Source of the DNA: Acidimicrobiaceae bacterium
Lineage (GTDB): Bacteria > Actinomycetota > Acidimicrobiia > Acidimicrobiales > UBA8190
Assembly (NCBI GenBank): GCA_003151955.1
Contig: PLZB01000055.1
Coordinates: 74,978 to 138,977, forward strand
Direction of reading: 5' to 3'
Length of the DNA stretch: 64,000 nucleotides
Shown here one piece after another: positions 17,043-23,542 of the stretch. The translations under genes were made by a program, and so were the position numbers. Position 1 is the first letter of the stretch, and each line of letters opens with the position of its first letter. Under the pieces are notes generated by a model. That model ran no database searches, was not told where the DNA came from, and was given only the letters and a program-made list of their open reading frames with translations.

Positions 17043-17289
17043 ACCCCGCCGTCGCCGAGGCCCTCACCGCCGGCAGCCCCCGGGTCAACCTGGTCTGGGT
17101 CGGCCTCCGGGACGGGGACATCGTCACGGGCCACCTCGGGGCCTGGCAGAAGGTCGCCTCCTCCAGGACCTCGCCGCCGTCTACCTCGGACCCGGTCTCC
17201 CTTCCCCCCCCATGGAAAACCCCCCGTCCGGCTACGTCCTGCGGATCACCCCCGACCGGATCACCGGGGTCGGGCCCTGGGCCGACTGA
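17039..17289 (+). pseudogene. PPOX/F420-type pyridoxamine oxidase-like remnant with large internal deletion
   Basis: The 5' piece (ATG 17039) reads MNPAVAEALTAGSPRVNLVWVGLRDGDIVTGHL then AWQKV, the start of a PPOX-class split-barrel protein with a few residues already missing. The family sequence then jumps, in another frame, to LQDLAAVYLGPG, PPMENPPSGYVLRIT and PDRITGVGPWAD, ending at TGA 17289. This is the true C-terminus of F420-binding PPOX proteins. The central half of the barrel, normally 60 or more residues, is absent. The original protein would be about 140 residues. It is translationally coupled to the ferredoxin stop. Non-functional as it stands. Confidence 0.72.
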
Positions 17290-17305
17290 CCGGCGGCAGG
17301 ACTCG

Positions 17306-17776
17306 GTGCCGGAGGACCCGGTCAGTGAGGAGGTCGTCCTCCGGCAGGCCCGGGACGAAGAGGCCGACATCCTCGCCGGCCTCTGGCTCCGGGCCCGGGC
17401 CGCCGCCGCCCCCGCCATCCCGCCGGCCGTCCACTCTGACGTCGAGGTCCGGGCCTGGTTCGCCGACGTCGTCCTCCCCACCCGGAAGGTCTGGCTGGCC
17501 CAGGACTCTGACGGGGCTGTCCTCGGCCTCCTCGTCCTCGACGGTGCCATCCTCGACCAGCTCTACGTCGACCCGGCCCGGACCGGTCGTGGGATCGGCT
17601 CCCGCCTCCTCGACCTGGCCCGGTCCCGGCGACCCGGAGGACTCTCCCTCTGGACGTTCCAGGCCAATGCCGGAGCTCGCCGCTTCTACGAGCGACACGG
17701 CCTCCGACCCGTCGCCGAGACCGGGGGGGACAACGAGGAGGGAACTCCCGACGTCCGCTACCGCTGGGAGCCCTGA
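17306..17776 (+). CDS. GNAT family N-acetyltransferase
   Basis: A 156-residue single GNAT domain. Motif A is LYVDPARTGRGIGSRLLDLAR at about 86-106 with the RxxGxG/A acetyl-CoA pyrophosphate loop, and motif B includes FQANAGARRFYERHGLRPV. Start GTG 17306 gives PEDPVSEEVVLRQARDEEADIL, a typical first strand and helix. The 3' end overlaps by 19 nt the tail of a damaged ATPase gene on the other strand, consistent with later insertion of that gene. Substrate unknown. Confidence 0.87.
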   Translation: MPEDPVSEEVVLRQARDEEADILAGLWLRARAAAAPAIPPAVHSDVEVRAWFADVVLPTRKVWLAQDSDGAVLGLLVLDGAILDQLYVDPARTGRGIGSRLLDLARSRRPGGLSLWTFQANAGARRFYERHGLRPVAETGGDNEEGTPDVRYRWEP

Positions 17777-19086
17777 GCCGACGCCGAGCTTGCCCCTCCA
17801 CTCCTCGGCGTCCACAACCGGTCGATCGGCATGACGGAGAGCCGATCCCCGAGACTGTAGGACCGCTCGCCGGTGTACATGGCGACGCCGCGATGAACGC
17901 ATCGCCGGCGAGATTGCAGAGCTTCTCCAGGGGACGCAGGTCCCCCCCCGGGGACGCGAGTGCCTGCTTTCACCTCGATGCCGACGATTCGGCCGTCGTC
18001 GCCCTCGAGCACCAGGTCGACCTCAACGCCGTCATGAGTCCGCCAGTGATGACATCCGGCAACACCGCCGAAGCCACGAGGCCTGCTTGAGGATCTCCCC
18101 GACCACGAACGTCTCGAGGAGGTGTCCGAATTCGGTGAGCGCCGTCGGGTCCCGTCTGGCCAGGTGCTCACCCGAAAGCCGGAGCAGCCGGGCTGCCAAC
18201 CCCGAGTCGACGAGGTGGATCTTGGGGGTGTCCGCCGTTCTCTTCCCCAGCGTCTTCCCCCAGGCCGGGAGTTGCCGGACAAGGAATACGGCTTCGAGGA
18301 GAGCCAGGTAGTCCGAGGCGGTGTGACGATCGAGCCCGGCTGCTTGCGCTGTGGACGTAACCTTGAGGGGTTCTGCAGTCTGGGATGCGAGATACCGGAG
18401 CAGTGTCGGGAGTTGGTGACGCTGCCGGATCCTCGCCACTTCGGTGGAACCCCGTTCGAGAACGCTGGAGATGTAGTCGTCGAACCAGCGGTTCCGGGCC
18501 GCCGTCGACTTGCGGGCCAGCGCGATCGGCATGCCGCCCCTGACGATCCGGCGAACGTATTCCTGGCGCGATGTCGTGGACCGTTGCGCGGTGACCAGGC
18601 TTCCCGGGTCTCCCCGGAACAGCGTTTCGACGAAGTTCTCCCTGACCCCCCCGATCTCACCCTGCGAGAGGGGCAACATCTGGAGGAGAGCGACCCGACC
18701 GGCCAGGTATTCCGCAACCTCGGGTACTGCGGTCGAGCGGGAGGATCCAGCCAGGATGTAGCGACCGGGTCGGAGATCCTTGTTGAGCTCAGCCTTGACG
18801 GCGGCAAGGATGGACCGTTCGTGCTGGTACTCGTCGATCAGGATCGGCGCAGGGCCTTGCGCGAAGGTTGTGGGATCGTGCCGGACGGCGTCCCGGGTTG
18901 GGGGATCGTCGAGGTCGATGACCTCTGCCTGACACCGTCTTGCAAGGTCGTTCAGGAGATACGTCTTCCGACGGTTCGGGGCCCCTGCACGAGCACCACC
19001 GGCTCATCGATCATCCGCTCGAGCACGACCTCGAGAATCCTGCGCCCGTACCGCTCCGACACGTTGACATGGTAATCGCTGTTCAC
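17758..19086 (-). pseudogene. AAA ATPase with DUF4143 domain, multiply frameshifted
   Basis: The start GTG 19086 leads into NSDYHVNVSERYGRRILEVV and VVLVQGPRTVG, the beginning of Walker A. One base is then missing, so the P-loop Lys-Thr is lost and the frame stops. In the next frame the protein continues as YLLNDLARRCQAEVIDLDD, ILIDEYQHE (Walker B), the sensor strand and the DUF4143 region (SQGEIGG, FVETLFRGDPG, ARNRWFDDYISSVLERG). Another slip follows at LKQASWL before HHWRTHDGVEVDLVLE, and two more at a C8/G8 run near 17950 and near 17885. Codon use is less GC-biased than in neighbours. Related proteins are orphan ATPases often found with toxin-antitoxin-like genes. Either eroded or a poorly sequenced patch. 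Confidence 0.82.
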
Positions 19087-19141
19087 CAATTTCGCGGTCC
19101 GCTGTTCACCAATTTCGCAGCGAGTTGTTCACCAATCTCGC
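19081..19141. repeat. Three copies of a 15-nt repeat at 23-nt spacing
   Basis: GTTCACCAATTTCGC occurs at 19081-19095 and 19104-19118, with a one-mismatch copy (GTTCACCAATCTCGC) at 19127-19141. Start-to-start spacing is exactly 23 nt each time. On the minus strand the copies read GCGAAATTGGTGAAC and the GTG inside the first copy is the likely ATPase start codon. The spacing, about two helical turns, suits an operator or iteron array. There is no CRISPR-like spacer variation. Confidence 0.8.
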
Positions 19142-19304
19142 CGACCACGTCGCCGCTACCCACCAGGGAGCGCGCTCATGGCGAACGGGGCCTTCCGCCT
19201 CTGGTAGGACCGGGACGACCGGACCACACTGGGAGTGCGGAACCGAGTCCCAGCATGGTGCTCCCTCCGAGGTGGGCCCCACCTGAGCCAAGGAGGTGTT
19301 CCCC

Positions 19305-19751
19305 GTGCTGAGAACCCGACCCGGAACGACGACGCTCGCAGAGCGGGACCGCCGGCTGTTGGCCCTCTGGGCCGCCGACTGTGCCGAGCGTGTCCTCCCC
19401 ATCTTCGAGGAGTGCTGCCCGGGCGACGACCGACCCCGCACCGCCATGGAGTCCGGCCGGGCCTGGGGCCACGGCGCCCTGGACAGGGCCGAGGCCTGCC
19501 GGGCCGCCGAAGACGCCCACCTGGCGGCCCGGACCGCCGACTACCCCCCCGCCCGTTGTGCCGCCCGCTCCGCCGGCAACGCCGCATCCACCGCTGCGGC
19601 CACCGCTGATGCCCGTCACGCCGCCACCTATGCCATGGCCGCCGTCCGGCAGACCGATGACGCCGGGGCCGCCCGCCGGGAGCGGGCCTGGCAGCAACGG
19701 AAGCTTCCGGACCACCTCCGGCTGACCTTCCCCACCCCCGGGTCCCGCTGA
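19305..19751 (+). CDS. Putative immunity protein, Imm5-like
   Basis: A 148-residue Ala-rich helical protein. RLLALWAADCAERVLPIFEE at the start, the ESGRAWGHG segment and the repeated Ala-helix ARSAGNAASTAAATADARHAATYAMAAV are the pattern I associate with the Imm5-like putative immunity family. Start GTG 19305 sits 8 nt after AGGAGG; GTG 19296 would overlap that site. No cognate toxin is visible beside it. The 155 bases upstream to the repeat cluster contain no open frame I can support. Its neighbour is the broken DUF4143 ATPase, so this patch looks like accessory DNA. Confidence 0.65.
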   Translation: MLRTRPGTTTLAERDRRLLALWAADCAERVLPIFEECCPGDDRPRTAMESGRAWGHGALDRAEACRAAEDAHLAARTADYPPARCAARSAGNAASTAAATADARHAATYAMAAVRQTDDAGAARRERAWQQRKLPDHLRLTFPTPGSR

Positions 19752-19760
19752 CCGGCGGCC

Positions 19761-20090
19761 CTACCTCGTCCCGAAGGGCCGGACCCAGCTGCAGGGAACC
19801 CCGAGGACGACCAGCCCGTTGAAGGCCCGGCTGAGCCGCTCCTCCATCCGGCCGGTGTCGATCGCCTCGGCCACCGTCGTCGCAGCCCCGACGACCTCGA
19901 TCCGGGACCACCCCGGCTCGGACTCCTGGACGAGCCGGACCTCGAAACCCGGCTCGACCGCCCCCGAGCCGACCAGGGGGACGTCGGCGGAGCGGGCCCG
20001 ACCCCGAAGTCCGAGCTCGTTGCGGAGGATCTTCCGGCCCCGCCAGCCCAGCGATGTCGGGAGCCGGACCGCGGCCAGCTCCACCGTCAC
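19761..20090 (-). CDS. Hypothetical protein, 109 residues
   Basis: The open frame begins with GTG 20090, overlapping the SDR stop by GTGA, and encodes TVELAAVRLPTSLGWRGRKILRNELGLRGRARSADVPLVG, then a segment with EVVGAATTVAEAIDTGRMEERLSRAFNGLVVLGVPCSWVRPFG. No signal peptide or membrane helix is seen. The translational coupling to the SDR and similar codon use support a real gene. I do not recognise the family. It converges on the Imm5-like gene with 9 nt between the stops. Confidence 0.62.
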   Translation of the reverse strand: MTVELAAVRLPTSLGWRGRKILRNELGLRGRARSADVPLVGSGAVEPGFEVRLVQESEPGWSRIEVVGAATTVAEAIDTGRMEERLSRAFNGLVVLGVPCSWVRPFGTR

Positions 20091-20902
20091 TGCTTGAGGG
20101 CCGGATGCTGCCGGGCCAGGAGGGGGAGGAGGAACCGCCGGGGGACGACCCGGGCCAGGGCGGCCGCCGCCGAGTTGGCCATCCCGGGGATCACCACCAT
20201 CTTCCCCCGGGCCAGCCCCTCCACCGCCTGTCGGGCCACCTCGGCCGCCTCCACCCACATGATCTTCGGGAGGGAGTTCACGGCTTCTTCGGTGGTGAGG
20301 CCGGCCGCCTCCCCGAAGCCCGTGTCGACGGGCCCCGGGCAGAGGGCCGTCACCGACACCCCCAGGCCGGCCAGCTCTCCCCGGACGGCCTGGCTGTAGG
20401 AGAGGACAAAGGCCTTCGAGGCCCCGTAGCCGGCCTGGCCGGGGAGGGGCTGGAAAGCGGCCGTCGAGGCCACGTTGAGGATGGCCCCCCTCCCCCGCTC
20501 CACCATCGGGGGCAGGAACAGTGTGGTCAGGTCGACGACGGCCAGCACGTCGGTGGCGATCATGGCCAGTTCCGCCGCCCGGTCGGCCCGGTGGACCGGC
20601 CCCATGGTGCTCAACCCGGCGTTGTTCACCAGGATCTCGACCGTCAGGCCCAGCTTCTCCAGCTCGGCCGGGAGGGCGGCCCGGGCCTCGGGGTCGGTGA
20701 GGTCGGCGGAGAGGATCTCGGCCCGGATCCCCTGGGCCCCGGCCAGCTCGTCGGCCAGGGCCTGGAGCTTCTCCTTCCGTCGGGCTACCAGGGTGACCCC
20801 CTGGCCCCGGCCGGCGAGCTGCCGGGCGATCTCGGCCCCGATCCCCGAGGAGGCCCCGGTGACGAGGGCGGTGCGGTCGTGTCCGGGAGCGGGGAGGGCC
20901 AT
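20087..20902 (-). CDS. Short-chain dehydrogenase/reductase
   Basis: A 271-residue classical SDR. TGASSGIG near residue 15, NNAG near 92, catalytic Ser in NVASTAAF and YGASK in the active-site helix are all present. PGPVDTGFGEAA and a C-terminal hydrophobic stretch (VVPRRFLLPLLARQH) resemble the group acting on long-chain or steroid-like ketones. Start ATG 20902. It overlaps the small hypothetical gene downstream by 4 nt and lies 41 nt after the MaoC-DUF2510 gene, so these three may be one transcript. Substrate unknown. Confidence 0.9.
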   Translation of the reverse strand: MALPAPGHDRTALVTGASSGIGAEIARQLAGRGQGVTLVARRKEKLQALADELAGAQGIRAEILSADLTDPEARAALPAELEKLGLTVEILVNNAGLSTMGPVHRADRAAELAMIATDVLAVVDLTTLFLPPMVERGRGAILNVASTAAFQPLPGQAGYGASKAFVLSYSQAVRGELAGLGVSVTALCPGPVDTGFGEAAGLTTEEAVNSLPKIMWVEAAEVARQAVEGLARGKMVVIPGMANSAAAALARVVPRRFLLPLLARQHPALKQ

Positions 20903-20943
20903 GGGGGCATGGTAGGACGGGGAGACCGCCCTCCGCCTCCCGG

Positions 20944-21672
20944 TCAGGCCGGGTCGAAGCCGTGGACCCCGCCGTCGCCGACGTGCCGGGTCCAACGCTC
21001 CCCGTCCCAGAACCGGACCTGGTGACGGCCGCCCGGGTCGGGGTACCAGCCCCGCCGGGGACCGGCCACCGACACGGCCGGGACGGCCCGGGCCGGTCCC
21101 CCCGGACCACGGGCGGGGGCGCCCGGCCTGGGCGCCGCCGGGGAGGGACCCCCCGGCCTCGTCCGGGGCCGGTAGACGGCGGCCGGGTCGAAGGGGGGCG
21201 CCACCTCGGCCGCCGGGGCCGGCAGCGGCCGCTTCGCCACCACCGTCGAGACGACCAGGGTCAGCACCGGCTCCTTGTGCTGGTTGACCAGGACCGCCTC
21301 GGTCTCGATGGCCCCGGCCTGGGCGTGGCCCCGGGTCGCCTTGGTCCTCCGGCAGGTGGCCCGCAGCCAGAGCGTGTCCCCGGCCCGGACCGGGGCCAAG
21401 AACCTGACCCGGTCGAGCCCGATGTTCGCCACCACCACGGGCGAGGGGTCCTGGCGGGCCCGCAGCGCCCCGACGATGCCCAGCAGTTGGAGCCCCGAGG
21501 TGGCGATCCCCCCGAAACCGGCCTCGAGACCGGCCTGGGAGTCGAGGTGGACGGGTTGGGGGTCCCACCGGCTGGCGAATCCCAGCATCTCCTCCTGCCG
21601 GAGGCTGTAGGGACCCGTGACGACGGTCTGGCCCTCCTCGAAGTCCTCGAAGTACTTCCGGGCCGCGGTCAC
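20944..21672 (-). CDS. MaoC-like dehydratase fused to a DUF2510 domain
   Basis: A 242-residue protein. The first 150 residues are a MaoC hot-dog domain: YFEDFEEGQTV, then FASRWDPQPVHLDSQAG with the Asp-His pair of R-specific enoyl-CoA hydratases, and RVRFLAPVRAGDTLW. A Pro/Arg/Gly-rich linker follows. The end carries GWYPDPGGRHQVRFWDG and ERWTRHV, a DUF2510 module usually found at the N-terminus of actinobacterial membrane proteins. Here it is at the C-terminus of an apparent soluble enzyme, which is unusual. The SDR downstream suits beta-oxidation-like chemistry. Confidence 0.85.
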   Translation of the reverse strand: MTAARKYFEDFEEGQTVVTGPYSLRQEEMLGFASRWDPQPVHLDSQAGLEAGFGGIATSGLQLLGIVGALRARQDPSPVVVANIGLDRVRFLAPVRAGDTLWLRATCRRTKATRGHAQAGAIETEAVLVNQHKEPVLTLVVSTVVAKRPLPAPAAEVAPPFDPAAVYRPRTRPGGPSPAAPRPGAPARGPGGPARAVPAVSVAGPRRGWYPDPGGRHQVRFWDGERWTRHVGDGGVHGFDPA

Positions 21673-21721
21673 GGTCCGACTCTACGCTCGCCCGACCCTC
21701 CGGGGCGGGCAGAATACCGGG

Positions 21722-22003
21722 GTGACAACCGCCGACCCCACCCTGGTCCCCCACCACACCGACCCCCTCCTCGACGGGGACCACGAGCGGATGGCCCACA
21801 TCGTCCTGGAGGGCTGGCGGCCCGACAAGGGCGACTACGTGGCAGCCGGCCCCTCCGTGGTCGAGGGGATCGTCAACGGCACCGCCGTCAAGGCCCTCTG
21901 CGGGAAGATCTGGATCCCGGGCCGGGACCCCAAGCGCTACCCCGTCTGCCCCACCTGCAAGGAGATCGCCGCCGGCCTGGGCTGGAAGGTTCCCGGAGGC
22001 TGA
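21722..22003 (+). CDS. DUF3039 domain protein
   Basis: A 93-residue protein starting at GTG 21722. HERMAHIVL near residue 21 and CGKIWIPGRDPKRYPVCPTCKEI near 59-81 are the DUF3039 signature: a His early and three Cys later, probably binding zinc. The family is a small actinobacterial protein of unknown role, commonly encoded as a single gene. It is divergent from the MaoC fusion, with 49 nt between the starts, and convergent with the next SDR. Confidence 0.88.
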   Translation: MTTADPTLVPHHTDPLLDGDHERMAHIVLEGWRPDKGDYVAAGPSVVEGIVNGTAVKALCGKIWIPGRDPKRYPVCPTCKEIAAGLGWKVPGG

Positions 22004-22027
22004 GCCGATCCACCCGACCGACCCGAC

Positions 22028-22840
22028 TCACCCCGGGGGTCCCTCCCCGGTGAGCTCCTCCGAGAGCCGCCGGAGGGCGGCCCTGGCCTCGGGGTCGTAG
22101 GCCTGGGCATCGGCCCAGGCGTCCTCCGTCCCGACGAGGTACCAGCCGTTGAAGTCCTCCTCGGTGAGCACCAGCCGCACGGTGGCGTCGACCCCCTCCG
22201 AGAGGGGCGTGGTGGGCGACCCCACGATCTTGGTGGGCATGAGCGAGGCGGGGTGGAGACAGACCGCCGACACCCCCGATCCGGCCAGCTCCTCAGACAG
22301 GTCGAAGGTGAAGAGGATCTGGGCCAGCTTCGACTGGCAGTAGGCCCGCCAGCCGCTGTAGTCCCGGGTCAGCATGGGATCCTCGAAGTCGATGGCCTGC
22401 TGGCCCCCGGAGGTGACGTTCACGATCCGGGCCGGGGCCGACCCCCGCAGGAGGGGGAGGAGCCGCCGGGTGAGGAGGAAGTGGGCCAGGTAGTTGACCT
22501 GGAACCGGATCTCGATCCCCCCCTCCACGAGCACCCGCTCCCCCTCCCCCGGATACCAGTCCCCGATCCCGGCGTTGTTCACGAGCCCATCGAGCCGGTC
22601 CTCGGAGGCCAGGATCGAGTCGGCCAGGGCCCGGACCTCCTCGAACGACTCGAAATCTCCCCGGTAGACCCGGATCCGGCTCTTCCCCGTGGCCGTCCGG
22701 ACCGCCTCCAGGGTGGCCTCCAGCCGCTCCCCGCTCCGCCCGTGGAGCAGGACGGTGGCACCCCGGGCCGCCAGGTCGAGCGCGATGCCCCGACCGAGGC
22801 CGTCGGTGGCCCCGGTCACCAGGATCACCCGCTCCTCCAT
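22028..22840 (-). CDS. Short-chain dehydrogenase/reductase
   Basis: A 270-residue SDR with TGATDGLGRG near residue 9, NNAG near 90, NVTSGGQQ, and YCQSK as the YxxxK catalytic segment. The pattern (TDGLGRGIALDLAARGATVLLHGR and the retinol-dehydrogenase-like LAHFLLTRRLLPLL) places it near the WW-domain oxidoreductase/retinol-dehydrogenase-like SDR group. Start ATG 22840. It is divergent from the peroxiredoxin gene, with about 150 nt between that may hold both promoters. Confidence 0.9.
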   Translation of the reverse strand: MEERVILVTGATDGLGRGIALDLAARGATVLLHGRSGERLEATLEAVRTATGKSRIRVYRGDFESFEEVRALADSILASEDRLDGLVNNAGIGDWYPGEGERVLVEGGIEIRFQVNYLAHFLLTRRLLPLLRGSAPARIVNVTSGGQQAIDFEDPMLTRDYSGWRAYCQSKLAQILFTFDLSEELAGSGVSAVCLHPASLMPTKIVGSPTTPLSEGVDATVRLVLTEEDFNGWYLVGTEDAWADAQAYDPEARAALRRLSEELTGEGPPG

Positions 22841-22993
22841 CGGTGCCAGGGTCGGGGGTTGCACGGCGGACAGCATGCCCGACCGGAGCCCCCCGGGGCG
22901 AAGCCCGCCGCCGGGCTGGCGCCGGGACCGCCGGGGACGGGATGCTGGGGCCCGGCCACCGACCCCCATCCGGTCGCCGGGAAGGAAGGAACC

Positions 22994-23473
22994 ATGCCCA
23001 TCACCGTCGGCGAGCAGGTCCCCGATGTCGAGGTCCGGACCCTGGTCCAGGGAGCCCCGGTGGTGGTCCGCACCGGGGAGGTCCTCGGCCGGGGCAGGGT
23101 CGTCCTCTTCGCCGTCCCCGGCGCCTTCACCCCGACCTGCTCCGACCACCACCTCCCCGGCTTCATCCTCCGCCGGGACGAGCTGGCGGAGAAGGGAGTG
23201 GACACCGTGGCCTGCCTCTCGGTCAACGACGCCTACGTCATGGGGGCCTGGGGCCGCTCCCAGCGGGTCGAGGACACCATCGTCATGCTCGGTGACGGCA
23301 ACGGCGAGTTCACGAGGGCCATGGGTCTCGAGGTCGACCTCGCCGGGGCCGGGCTCGGCCTCCGGTCCAAGCGCTATGCGGCGATCATCGAGGACGGGAT
23401 CATCACCTCCCTCTTCGTCGAGTCCGCCGGCCTCGACGTCAGCTCGGCCGAGTCGGTCCTCAAGGCCCTCTGA
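22994..23473 (+). CDS. Peroxiredoxin, Prx5 type
   Basis: A 159-residue peroxiredoxin of the Prx5 group: AVPGAFTPTCSDHHLPGF places the peroxidatic Cys at residue 49. A second Cys is at about 74 (TVACLSVND), not in the classical resolving position, so a glutaredoxin or glutathione-like thiol may reduce it. Start ATG 22994 follows an excellent GGAAGGAAGG ribosome-binding site. It is convergent with the penicillin-binding protein, and a double hairpin between them may end both transcripts. Confidence 0.9.
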   Translation: MPITVGEQVPDVEVRTLVQGAPVVVRTGEVLGRGRVVLFAVPGAFTPTCSDHHLPGFILRRDELAEKGVDTVACLSVNDAYVMGAWGRSQRVEDTIVMLGDGNGEFTRAMGLEVDLAGAGLGLRSKRYAAIIEDGIITSLFVESAGLDVSSAESVLKAL

Positions 23474-23510
23474 GCACCGGCCCCGACCGGCCCCCACCGG
23501 CCCGGAGGAG

Positions 23511-23540
23511 CCCGGCCGATCCGGCCGGGGTCAGCCCCGG
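23511..23540. terminator. GC-rich double hairpin between convergent genes
   Basis: CCCGGCCG-ATC-CGGCCGGG is a perfect 8-bp stem at 23511-23529. CCGGGG-TCAG-CCCCGG at 23525-23540 is a second perfect 6-bp stem overlapping it. Both sit between the stops of the convergent peroxiredoxin and PBP genes. There is no U-run, as is common for strong GC hairpins in Actinobacteria, so termination is an inference. Confidence 0.45.
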
Positions 23541-23542
23541 CC

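Noticed and set aside
19081..19141. CRISPR array
   Set aside because: Only three units of 15 nt with 8-nt intervals; no spacers of normal length and no cas genes.
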